Notes under the pieces: model-generated
Databases searched by the model: none
What the model saw: only the letters and a program-made list of their open reading frames with translations
Told to the model about the DNA's origin: nothing
Part shown: positions 11,903 to 23,541 of the stretch, piece after piece
Layout of the letters: the number at the start of each line of letters is the position of its first letter
Position numbering within the stretch: the first letter of the stretch is position 1
Source: Heterostelium album PN500
Taxonomy: Eukaryota > Evosea > Eumycetozoa > Acytosteliales > Acytosteliaceae
Direction: 5' to 3'
Length of the DNA stretch: 64,000 nucleotides
Assembly (NCBI RefSeq): GCF_000004825.1
Contig: NW_008805085.1
Location: 682,001 to 746,000, forward strand
Translations under genes and position numbers: made by a program

Positions 11903-12195
11903 TCTTATCTATTAATGATTATAAATAAAAACAAATTATCTTTTTCTCTTTAAGAGTATATATTATAAATTGATAACTAATGTAACTTAGAAGTAAATAA
12001 TATTGTTTATTTCGTTTCTTTCACTTTTGTTTCATTTAATTAATCGAAATTCTAACGAATAAAGTAACGTTTTTTGCAATAAATTTGAAAAATGAAAAAT
12101 GCCTGATTTTGTTTTTTGTGTGAATGACGATCATTGATCACTTGATAATATATATCAAAAATACTCTTATTTATTAAATAGTAATATAAACACAA
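11903..12195. promoter_or_regulatory. Short shared divergent promoter region
   Basis: Only 293 bp separate the start codons of the small charged protein (minus) and NDUFB2 (plus), so both promoters must lie here or overlap the 5' ends. The sequence is AT-rich; I could not identify a specific factor site. Confidence 0.45.
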
Positions 12196-12509
12196 ATGGG
12201 AGGACATCACACACCATTCCACGTTCCAAAACACCATAGATACCTTTCTGTTGCATTGGGTACCACCATGTGGTTCTGGGTATTCTATAGAGCAAAGAAG
12301 GATTGGAAGACTACTTTAGTATGTCATCACTATAATCATCATAATCATCATCTTAAATGATGGTCAAATTTAATAGTAGTACAGTAATAGTAGAAGATAT
12401 TAATATGTTTTTTAAATTAACTAATCAATAGGGTTTCCAATATCCATGGGATCACGATCATGGTCATGGACATGCAGATGCTGGTCATTCAAATGCAGGT
12501 CACCATTAA
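12196..12509 (+). CDS. ndufb2: NADH:ubiquinone oxidoreductase (complex I) subunit NDUFB2-like
   Basis: Exons 12196-12318 and 12432-12509 (GTATGT...TAG intron) encode 66 residues. The protein has a His-rich start (MGGHHTPFHVPKHHR), one membrane helix ending in MWFWVFYRAKKDW, then GFQYPWDHDHGHGH and a His-rich tail. The MWFWxFYRAK...G...PWD..GHGH layout matches the plant-type NDUFB2 (AGGG subunit), an accessory single-pass subunit of the membrane arm of mitochondrial complex I. Length and order fit that family, which is about 65-75 residues in plants. As expected for an inner-membrane accessory subunit, there is no obvious cleaved presequence. The ATG is the first in frame after an A-rich leader (AAACACAA). 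The exon is missed by simple long-ORF searches because the intron splits a very short gene. Confidence is high for the family, somewhat less for the exact symbol. Confidence 0.85.
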
Positions 12510-13474
12510 ATAAGAAAATAATAATTAGATAGATAGATAGAGATAGATTAAAAAAACATAATAATATAATAGAGAATGATAAAACTGGCAGAGACATTGA
12601 AGAGAGAACATTATTGTATAATAGGAAAGCTTTGTTCAATTGGATCTATCAAGGAAATCATCAATCACATCAATCACTTCTAAATCAAAATAGAGTAAAC
12701 ATTTGTAACAACCGCCAAAAACATCAACAAACAATAACAAAACAATACAAACAATAGCTTAATAAATATATTCTATTGTCTTCTTGACTCAACAAACAAA
12801 TCGAAAACAATCAATCAAAAAAAACAAAACAAAACAAAACAAAATAAATCCTTTAATATTTCAGAGGAGTGTAAATTTATTTACAAATATGTTATGTTTC
12901 ATTCTTTCAGTACTTTGACTATTATTATTTATTATTATTATTATTATTTATATTAATATTTTTGATCAATATTTAATGTGTTAATAATACTAAGATTCAG
13001 AATCAAGCAACAATAAGAATCTAATCAATCCGAAAACAAAAACGGTTCTATGGGATCAATGTCATGTTACACATTCTCGCAAGAGGTTACAACAACAAAA
13101 TTATTATTGAGTTTTTTGTTTTTCTTCCCTGTTTTGTTTATCTACAATATCAATATTCTTAAAATTTTAGAAAAAAATAAAATAAACCACGCAATTTTAA
13201 AAATAAACAAACGTAACATAATACAATAACATATTATATTATTCAGTAATAAAAATAAACTGATAGAAAAATCAGATATAGATATTTTAAAAGGAGCTCC
13301 GAAAAAAAAAAATAACAAAAAAAAAAAAACAATATCTTTTTTTAATTAATTAAAAAAATTGGGAATTTAGTTTTTATTATTAATTGTTTGGTTTAGATTA
13401 AATATTATTGTTATTATTATAGTTGTAATTTTATAAACAAGATATTTAATTAACTAATGAATTGTTTTTAGAAA
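12510..13474. other. AT-rich intergenic region
   Basis: This holds the 3' end of the NDUFB2 gene and the upstream region of the PH-VPS9 gene. It contains an AAAAC repeat (12821-12845), ATT repeats near 12920-12950 and A runs near 13300-13330. No coding frame or RNA gene was recognised. Confidence 0.55.
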
Positions 13475-16400
13475 ATGGTAAGTAAATAAATGCTTTATTT
13501 TAAGCAACTTTGTCGATTATAATCAATGATTATTAATAATATAATGATAATGATAATTATAGAGTCAACCTATATCATCACCCACTGCTTCGACACAAAA
13601 CTATCTGCTGTCGTTGATACCGAATTACTCGTTGGAAAATGATTATATTACACAATCGTCAACGGGATTGACGTCAAGTCCGAATCCATTAGAACAAAAA
13701 CCTCCACCACCTCCACAACGACCAACACAACAGGTACAACAACAACAACAACAACAAACTCAACAATCAAATAATATATACACAACAGTTGCAACAACAA
13801 CAACAGCTACTTATTCAACAACAGAAACAGTATAGTCAGCATTATTATTATCAACAGAATCAACAACAGCATCAACAACAGCGTCAACAGCTACAACAAC
13901 AATTACAACAGCATCAACAACCACAACAGCTACAACAACAGACTCAACAGCTACAACAACAACAACAACAAACTCAACAATATCAACAGCAACAACAGTA
14001 CCAACAACAACCACAAATACAACAATATAATTATCCTTATCAACAACCACAACCTTATCAGCTACCTCAACAACAACAGCAACAACAACAACAACAACAA
14101 CAACAAAGAACACTATCCCCACCATTGTCACCATTACAACAGGCATATCAGCAGACTACTAGTCCACATCCACCAGCGTCACCGCCTCCACCTTACCAAC
14201 CGAAAGGTCAATATACTCCACACACTCAGACAACACAAGTAAATAATAATATCTTGCAATATGCATATCCATATGCACCACCGACCTATAATTCAGCGAC
14301 ACAGCAACAACAGCAACAACAGGCATATAATGGATATCCTTCTTACTATTCGCAACAGCAACAACCACAACAAACAACTACACCAACCTATAGTTCAGTT
14401 TCAAATCAACCAATGACCTCACAATATCTTTACCAAAATAATAACAACAATCACAATAATAATAATGCATACAACAATAACAACAATTTAATAAACCATA
14501 GAGCCGCACCAAATCCACCAATGTCACCACTGTTAGTTTCACAACAATCAACGACAACCACCAATAGCAATAAAAATACTAATCAATATCCATCACAACA
14601 ATATCAACAACAACAACAATTATCATCATCGTCATCATCAGTAGATCATAAGAGACAATCAAGTCAAGATACATCAAGTTTTATCGATTCAATTAAACAA
14701 TTTGTTGAGAAAATAGATCAGCAATTCAGTGATGAAGAAAAGATAACAAACGATTACTATGGTATATTGAATAATAATAATAATAACAACAACAAGAAGA
14801 CTGACAATAGTTCGAATTCAAAAGATAACAAATCAAAGAATGATAATGTAAATAATAATAATAATAATAATGACAATATGAATAAAAGTAGAGATAAGAC
14901 CAATCAGAGATATCAAGATAGTTATCAGAACTACCAGAAACATGCAAATGAAATCGATTTTCAACGTCAGTTCCAATTGACCACTCCAAATGCTGCACTG
15001 AAGCAACAGGAAAAGAGTGCAGTCACCACTGAAGGTCTATTGTATTATAATGTGGTCGATATGGGTAGACAGCGTGGTTCTATCAACGATCGTCGTTGGT
15101 TCATCTTGCGTGAGCACATGTTGTTCAACCATGTATCGAAGGACTTGGATCCATCCGATGTAATCGACCTAAGAAGACTGATGATCAACAGTGATATTAG
15201 ATTCATCGATGAGACTGGCATGTTTAGATACGGTGTAAGACTGAACAGTCCAAACAACTCGATCTCTCACTACATCTGGTCGGACGATCCCAAGCAAATC
15301 ATCATGTGGATCGTAGCCATCGGTTCGTTCACCATCAACTTTTCACCAGAGAATGAAATGCAAATGATCACTCAAATTCTGGAGATTTCACAACCAGAAT
15401 CGAAACCAAATCTAGTTTTAATGTATGTATACAATACAATAATAGTTGTTGTTGTTTAACTAACAAATGTATTTATTTATCAAAAAAGTAATGAGAATGA
15501 TACTCTAGAGATTGAAAGACAATTCCATATTTTAGAAATACAACAAAAGCAGAATCAAGAGAATAAAGATAAAGAGAACAAAGAAAACAAAGAGAGAGCT
15601 GAAAGACAAGAAAGACAACAATCGCCAGGACTGAGAAAGAATGGTTCATCGCCATCATTCTTTGATGACATATTCGATCCTCAGAGAAAACTATTCAAAC
15701 AACTTGGAAAGAGTGCAAACAGTCAACAAGATGTTATGAAATATGTACCTATAATCTTAAAGTAAGTTTAAAAGCAAAACAATATAGATAATGATTAGAT
15801 GACTTGTTATTAACACTTTGTTACTTTATAAATTACAGTCAAAAAGAATTTGAAATCGGTAGATTGTTTGAAGATAGAATCAAATTCATTGGTAATAAGA
15901 TAACCAAGAGTGATAGCGGTGCGGCTGGCGATGATAAAGAGATGCTCAAAGAGTTGATCACAGAGATCATCAATGAATTCTCAGAGATCCTGCTGAACAG
16001 AGTGCCGGAACTGGCAAGAACCGAAGAGAGTATCAACTACTGCAAACTCGGTGTTGAGAAATGTCTGTTTGAACATATTCACTCACTGCTATTCGAGCAG
16101 TACGTCAAGAAATATGCCGCCGAAGACGAAGAGCACAACGCCAAGACTCAGCAATTCCTTACACTGACACCACTGCATCTTTCTATTCCTCAGAAGTTCT
16201 GGCTGATCGACCAAGAAGTTCAAGACACCGTTCCCTACCAAAACGCAATTGAACTCCTCCGAAAACTGCATACCTACCACTCGCCATCCGAGAAGATACA
16301 GTGTCTGATCGACACCTCCGAAGCCATCTGCGAAGCCATCAAAAACTTTTGGAGTTCTAAAAAAGATAAACCATCAAGTTTAGTTTTGTAAGTAACAAAT

Positions 16401-16854
16401 AACTTATTATTATTATTATTATTATTATTACTACTATATTATCATTAATATTAACCATTATCATTATTTTCAACAATATACAGAGGTGCAGATGATTTAC
16501 TCCCACTATTTACATTTGTTATTATAAAATCAAAACTACCTCATATGTACTCAGAGAGTATGTTCTTACAAGTAAGTATTCAACGAAATAACAGTTATTT
16601 CTAATAGTTGTTAATGAATGATTTATTAATTACTATTTATTGAACAGGACTTTTTAGATGATTCTTTAAGCTCAAAAGTACAAGGATACTTCTTGGTTAC
16701 ATTCCAAACATGTCTTTCATTGCTGTGTGTATGGGAGATTAACGAACTCTTGATGAATGCCTCGAAACACTTTGAGAAGGAAACAAACTCTCCCATTCAT
16801 GACCCTAATGGTAAAAGCTTGGAAGCCAATGAAAACGATGATTCTCTAATATAA
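13475..16854 (+). CDS. PH and VPS9 domain protein, probable Rab5-type guanine nucleotide exchange factor
   Basis: Seven exons, 13475-13477 (the ATG alone), 13563-13733, 13789-15422, 15489-15761, 15839-16387, 16484-16571 and 16648-16854, close exactly to 974 residues. The N-terminal third is a long Gln/Pro/Asn-rich disordered stretch built of CAA/CAG codons. A PH domain follows at about residues 470-575 (EGLLYYNVVDMGRQRG..., ending in a Trp-containing helix IIMWIVAIGSF). After a charged linker comes a helical region and a VPS9 domain (about 700-960) with the hallmark GADDLLPLFTFVIIKSKLP. VPS9 domains catalyse GDP release from Rab5/Rab21-class GTPases on early endosomes; a PH domain would add lipid targeting. 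The second intron (13734-13788) lies inside the Gln tract, but the model needs it to stay in frame. The start exon encodes only Met. Confidence 0.88.
13734..14110 (+). repeat. CAA/CAG tract coding for poly-Gln
   Basis: A long run of CAA and CAG codons with few interruptions, including the 55-nt sequence treated here as an intron (13734-13788). Such tracts are common in dictyostelid coding regions and are prone to length change. Confidence 0.85.
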
Positions 16855-19800
16855 CTATAGTATACTCCCTCCTCCTCCTCCTTTTTTTATTTATTTAAAT
16901 CTAGATTAAAACAATCAAACAAAATAAAGAATAATCATTCTTTATTTTTATTTCTTAAAATTATAATGAAAAAAGAAGAAAGAAAAAACATTCATTAGTA
17001 TTTTGTTATTACTTATATTGACGATCTAATGTAATATAATATTTATATGTAGTTTGTTTTTTTTTTTTTTTTTTTTTTTATCAGAAACAGTCAATCCAAT
17101 CTTGAAAAGGTAGGCATATATTGTAACTCGTGGTTTAGCATATCGAAGATCAGTAACTGATTCATCTTTACAGCACGAATTTATATATGGTAGCTTATTC
17201 TTGAAAGGATCGATTGTCTTCCCTAAGATAGGCATCATCGTTTTCTTCCTCAACGCAAGGATGGATGTTTCATCATTTAAAAAAGAAAAAAAAAGTACAA
17301 ACAATTTATAAGACAGTCATACTCTACACATTAATCTTTTAATTTAATTAAACATATATTGCAAATCATTGCTAATAAAAGGTTTGTTTAGTCGCGATTT
17401 TAATTAAAATTTGCAACAAACAAACGAACAACATTAATAAACTAAAAGTGTTTAATGGTATGATATATAAGGAGATTGTTTGTTGTTATGCTGGTGGTGG
17501 TGGTTATCTGTCTGTCTTTGTAACGATGATCGATTTATTATTATTATAAAATAATAACTTACCAAACGTTTTTAGATCATTCTGTTCAGAGGATTATTGA
17601 TTGAATTTGAATGCAACAACAGGTTGTTGTCCGTCCATCGGATGTTGGGTAAAGTTTACCCACCGGTTCATTTGGATGAAACTATAAGGAACTGCAACTA
17701 CGAAATCCTACATTACATTATAATTGGATTACCACAGTATGATACTATTTGTTTGATTGCTTTTGGTTGATGATGTTACCAAAAAAGAGATTAAAATTAG
17801 GCTTCAATTTGGATCTGAGATGATCGATGATGCCAGCTTTTTTTTTAGAAATCATAAAAATAAAATGAAAAAAGAAAAAATAATTGAAAAAACCTTTTTT
17901 ATGATTTTTTTTGTTTGAAGATTTTTAAAAACAAAATAAACCCATACAACCTACATGGATTATTTTTAATTTTTGCTTGTTTTTTTTTTTGTTGTTTTTC
18001 AAAAAAAAAAACTGTCATTTGTCAAACCACATTTACCAATCAAAAAAAAAAGTTGGCAAGATTCGAATTGACCATCGCATAAAGTAGTGTTGCTTTGTGA
18101 TGAAAAAAAAAATTTCAAAAAAAAAAAAAAATCATTGTATAAATAACAAATAATAAATATAAATAGATAATAGTATAAAATTTAGCGATTTTACAGCAGC
18201 AATAGTGTTAACAACAAAGACAAACAGATAAATTTTAGGTATAGATCTAATTCTTTTTCCCACTATCTTTTCTTTGTGCAAATTATTATATTGTATTTTT
18301 ATTTTTCTATGAGAGTAAAACAAATAACTTAGCATTTTAAACATCAAAGAAATAAAGAAAAAGAAAACAAAATAAACAAAGCAACAATAATAAATAGGAT
18401 AATGAATCAGCTATAGCAAGAATAGAATAGAACAACAATAATTTAAAATTTTAGTTAAAGAGCTGTAGTCAAATAATTTGTGACAGGAAATAATAATAAC
18501 CAGACTTTTCTTTGGTATTTTGATTTTAACAACTTGAGAGCCTCAGAACTTGTGTCCTTTGATTATTTTGTTTTGTTTTTTATTTTTTATTTTTTTTTAT
18601 GTGTTTGGAGTGTGATTGGAACCACACACCTCCTCTCTATTTGTTGCTAACACAACGATTTCGGTTTCCATTTCACACTTTTAGAAGGAAACATTATCGA
18701 AAACACCCAATATCTTCACTCTCACCATCATAATCATTTCATTTTTGCACTATTTAAATAAAATATCTATATATATAGTATACACATAACATCTTTTCAC
18801 AAGAAATCATATTACATAATAGTAAACATTTATGTAAACATAGGTAGATATCTTTGATATATAATAAAATAAAAAGAATAAAACGAACAAACAATACAAA
18901 AAAATCAAAACTATTACAATAATAATAAAATTGTTGAAATTTACTTAAAAATACAATCACGTGCATAATATTGTTTGTTGTTGCTGCTAAATGTTTACAT
19001 GAAGTAAATAATAAAGAGTAGTTTCAACAATTTATCTGTCTTTCACATCAACGCCAAAAGATTTGTCGATTTTTAATTGAGTGGAGTAGAATGTTGTAAC
19101 ATCTTCTAAAATTATATCATCTTTTAAAACTCCGATCAAACAATAACAACAGATCAAAAAGAACACACACAACTTCACCCAACCCACTAGCAACAACAAC
19201 AACTACCATTACCACTACTCTTTTTGATTTTTTTTATATTAATATAAATTGCTTAAAACGACACATCATTAAAGTGGTTTGTTTGTGCTTTTTAGAGTAA
19301 AACTAAAACCTCTCACCATATCTACCTACCTCTTTTTTTGTTTTGATTTTAATTTTAATTTTGGTCAACTATTATTATCACTACACAATTCAATTCAATT
19401 ATAATATGTTATCACATTTCATTCTTAATTGATTAATTGATGGTTGTTGTTGATTTGGTTTTGGTTTGGTTTTGTTTACTGTTTTTGTGAGTTGAGTTGT
19501 TGTTGTGAGTGAGTGAGTGTGTTTTTTGTTTTGTTATCACTAAATCTAAAATCCACTACTACACATAACAAAATATAACAAGAAGCTACTACTAAAATAA
19601 ATAGAATGTGGTATAACAACAACAAAAATAATAGCACTTTTATCATGTTATAACATTATCCAAAGGTGAAATCATTTTCATGTCTATCTCTTAACGATAT
19701 CTCATTCACAATTTAAATTAAAATTAAAACAATTAATTTTAAAAATAAATATTTTATTTAATAAATCATTAATTTTAATAAAATAGAGCAACCAACAAAA

Positions 19801-20693
19801 TAATAATAATAATAAAAATAAATAAATTAACAACAACTAAACTATACAATTTTATTTTGTTATTGTTGTTGGTTGTTTTTGTTTTCATAACCAATTAAGA
19901 TACAGAGCAAAAAAAAAGTAAAAAAAATAATACAGCAATAATACAATTAAAAAAACAAAAAGGAAAAAAATTCAAAGTTCAAAAAAAAAAACAACAATAA
20001 CAAAGCAAATATAACCAAAAGCAAAAGAAAAAAACAAACAACATTTCATGTTTTTGTTAACAGAATAATCTCACATTCTTTGTTCACGCCTCTACTTTTT
20101 GTTAATTTTTTCAATTTTTATACAAACTATAATAGACAGCACAAATTCATTCAAAAAAAACAAATACAATTCACCCTCTAATTGTTTTTTATCCCAATTA
20201 TCTGTTTTTTTTTAATTTTTTTAATTTTATTTTTCACGTTGAGTATACCTTTTGTTGCTCTTTACACTTCATTTCGACAACTTTGTTTTAGCTACGGTTA
20301 TTTTTAAAATCTTCTCACTTTGGTCTCAAATACTCTCGTATCGCCTTTTTTTTTTGATTCAACTAAAAATATCTATATTTATATATATATAAATATCTAG
20401 AATATCAACCACAAACTAATAAACTCATTTAATAGACACCAATTCATATATCCAGGAATAGACAGCAGCAACAGCAGCAGAGGAATAGAAATCATTCATT
20501 GTAATTTTAAACAAAAATAATATAGTAGTAGTGATAGCAACAGAAATATAGATATCGAAAAGCTATATCAACGATATAATAGACACAACTTGTACAATTG
20601 TAATTATTAAGATTAAAAGGAGATTTATTGAAAACAACAACAACGAAAAAACAATAGAGAAAGAAACAACATTAGCTCAAAGAATATTTCAAT
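16855..20693. other. Long AT-rich intergenic region upstream of the PAK gene
   Basis: About 3.8 kb between two plus-strand genes. Most is A/T runs, including a 23-nt T run (17057-17079), and the sequence near 19000-20690 is probably the promoter and leader of the PAK gene. Two islands of higher complexity on the minus strand, 17304-17080 and about 17750-17567, do not fit this background; the second ends at a good GTAAGT donor. I cannot build a convincing gene from them. No RNA gene was recognised. Confidence 0.5.
17026..17244 (-). CDS. Doubtful small ORF ending in a poly-Lys run
   Basis: From an ATG at 17244 a frame of 72 codons begins MMPILGKTIDPFKNKLPYI and continues through RYAKPRVTIYAYLFKIGLTV, then runs into a 23-nt A tract that reads as poly-Lys. 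The first 50 codons are less AT-biased than the surroundings, so this could be a real short gene, one exon of a gene, or a relic. The frame stays open upstream without an ATG back to 17304. No family was recognised. The poly-Lys end suggests that the natural stop is missing or that the A run is part of the 3' region. Confidence 0.25.
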   Translation of the reverse strand, partial: KTMMPILGKTIDPFKNKLPYINSCCKDESVTDLRYAKPRVTIYAYLFKIGLTVSDKKKKKKKNKLHINIILH

Positions 20694-23181
20694 ATGGATA
20701 GTAAAGGTAGGAATGAATTAGATCGTGATTTGAAAACACGTACAACCATCTAGATGATTATTATTAACATTGTTTAATTCGACAACCTATTACATAAAAC
20801 AGTTGAAAATGGAAATAAAAACCAAAGAGTTTCAATGATGAGAGAGAAATTTGAGGCACAGTCGTACGAAGCCGATTCATCACCACCCCCAACTAGACGT
20901 CCACCTCAACCAATAAAGCAAAAGACTTTGGGTGTTCCAGCTCCATCACAACCACTCTCCTCATCACAGAATGGATCATATCAGAACGGTGGTGGCAGTG
21001 GTAGTCTGTCGTCGAGTGGCAACAGCATCGCACCTGCCATTCCAAAACGTCCACCCGCACCAGGCGGTAAGAAAGCACCACCCTTACCAACTCAGCCACG
21101 TCCAAACGTTGGCACCAACGGATTTAGCAATGGATACAGCAGTGGCGCACCATCTACATACGACAACTCTGATTATAACCAACCACCTCCATCACAGCAA
21201 CCACAACAGCAGCAACAGCGTTTACCACCTCGACCAGCCTCACCAGTGGTAACACTGACAGCACCCACCTCACCGGTTGCCTCATCCGCTCAATATAACA
21301 ATAACAACGGTATTCAACCACCACCACCACCTCCACAACCACCCTCAAACAAAGGTGCTACACCAGTCAAGAAGTTGGCACCCACTGCAATTCCATCAAA
21401 TCTCGGTAATATTTTGGCCAACAGCGGAGGTATTCCACCCAAAGTCCAAACTGCCCCAATGACACCAAGTTCACCATCAATACTATCAACACCACAACCG
21501 GCACCAATCGTTCAATTGGCATCATCGCCACCCAACCCATCAATGATAGCACCACCATCGCCACCTCCACAACACCACGACAGAAAAGAACCCGAAGAAA
21601 AGAAAGAAAAAGGTTTCTTTACTGGTTTGTTTACCAGTAAAAAGAATAGTATGTAAACAATAATTAACTTGCCAACTACAGATCTGTTAGAGTTGACTAA
21701 CTTTTCCATCATCATTTTTTTTTTGATAATAACCATTAGAAAAAAGAGAACCAGAAGTTGGTGTACCATTTAATGTTAAACATAATGTACATGTAGATTA
21801 TAACTCGATTACAGGTTTTGAGGGTCTTCCAAAGGAATGGGAGATTGTCCTTCAATCATCTGGTATTACTAAAGAAGATGTAGTAGAGCAACCACAGGCA
21901 GTATTGGATGTATTGGACTTCCATATGGGTCCAATAACAAATCAACACGCTCAACTACAGGGTGCACCACCAAAACCACCTCAAATGCCACAAAGAGAAC
22001 TACCAAAGCCACAACAATACCAACAACCACCACCACCACAACCAGTTCAACCACAACAAGATCAATATTTAGCATTAGAGGGCGATGATTACGATTTAGT
22101 CAACCAAAGTGCGCCAATACCAGAGGAAACAAATGTATCATTAAGTAAGTAAATGAAAGATCTATATAAATATTTATTATAATACTAATAATTTATTATT
22201 ATTTATTTATTTAGATGATCTTATTAGTCAAGACGATCCATCTAAATTATATGGTGACGGTTCAATGAAGATTGGTGAAGGTGCTGCAGGTGAAGTGTTT
22301 GTAGTCAACAGATTGAAGAACAATACAAAGGTTGCTATCAAGAAGATGCCACTCAACCAACAAAATATGAAGTTGCTCATCACAGAGATTGGTATCATGA
22401 GATCATGTAAACACCCAAATATTATCGAATATATTGACAGTTACCTAGTTGGTGACTCCCTCTGGGTGGCAATGGAATTCATGGGTGGAGGTTGTCTTAC
22501 CGAGGTTTTAGAGCAATTTAGTGCTGTTAAATTAACTGAAGCTCAAATTGCCTTTGTTTGTTTAGAGGTAAATATATCGATCGATTTTGATATCGTTGTA
22601 TTGGTGGTTGTCATTTTATTAATTTTATTTACCTATCTATATAGTCTCTTAAAGGTTTAGCTTATATTCATAATCAATATCGTATTCATAGAGATATTAA
22701 GAGTGATAATATTTTGCTGGGTTCTGACGGCTCTGTAAAATTAGCTGATTTTGGTTATGCTGCACAACTCACAAAGAATAAGCAAAAGAGAGTTACAATT
22801 GTTGGTACTCCATATTGGATGGCACCAGAGTTGATCCGTGGACAAAACTACGATCGTAAAGTTGATATTTGGAGTCTTGGTATTATGGCAATGGAGATGG
22901 CCGAGTCTGAACCACCCTACATGTCGTTCCCACCATTGCGTGCACTCTTCTTGATCACCACCAAAGGTATTCCAGATTTGAAGGATCAACACAAATGGTC
23001 GGACGAATTTAAGGATTTTGTAAAGAAATGTTTGGAGAAGGACCCAGAGAACAGACCAGACGCTCAAGTACTTTTGAAACATCCATTCCTCAAGCAAGCA
23101 TGTAATAACAGTGGTCTCGTACCAGCAATTTTAGAAGCCAAGAAAGCTAAAGAGGCTCAAAGTAAATTTTCATTACATTGA
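20694..23181 (+). CDS. p21-activated protein kinase (PAK/STE20 family, MIHCK/PakB-like)
   Basis: Five exons, 20694-20706, 20803-21648, 21740-22144, 22215-22567 and 22645-23181, give 717 residues in frame. The first exon is only 13 nt (MDSK plus one base). Residues about 15-280 are Pro/Ser-rich with many PxxP motifs, ending in a basic patch before GFFTGLFTSKKN. Then comes a CRIB motif for Rac/Cdc42 binding (PFNVKHNVHVDYNSITGFEG), a second Pro/Gln-rich linker, and a kinase domain from about residue 437. The kinase keeps the glycine loop GEGAAGEVF, catalytic Lys in VAIKKM, HRDIKSDN, DFG and the activation segment VGTPYWMAPE, so it should be active. PAKs phosphorylate myosin I heavy chains and cytoskeletal targets after GTPase binding. 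The proline-rich plus basic N-terminus resembles Dictyostelium MIHCK (PakB), but I have not excluded PakA or PakC, so no symbol is given. Confidence 0.92.
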
Positions 23182-23541
23182 ACCTTTTTAAAAATATATA
23201 ATATTCATAATATATATAACAACCTTTTATCATTACACCTAAAAGTCTCGACTTTTTTTTTTCCATCACTTATCAACTTTGTTATAATAAAAAATTCCAA
23301 TGTCTTTGACAAAACAAAAGAAAAAAACCTATATCTAATATCTTCTTATTATTGGAACTATTATTCTTTGTTCTTTCTCTTAAAGATTTTCTGTTTCTGG
23401 AACAATAATAAAACTAAAACAAAAGCTCTTCATTCTATGGCTTTTATTTAGCAACTAAATGAATATAAACATATAGATACATTAAAAAATGTTTGAAAAT
23501 GTTACTACTACACAATTTTTTTATTATTATTTTTTATTTGT
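23182..23541. other. Convergent 3' intergenic region
   Basis: 360 bp between the stops of the PAK gene and the B-box gene, AT-rich, with AATAAA-like sequences on both strands. Nothing else was seen. Confidence 0.6.

Noticed and set aside
13811-14146. Poly-Val minus-strand ORF
   Set aside because: This is the complement of the CAA/CAG tract, not a gene.
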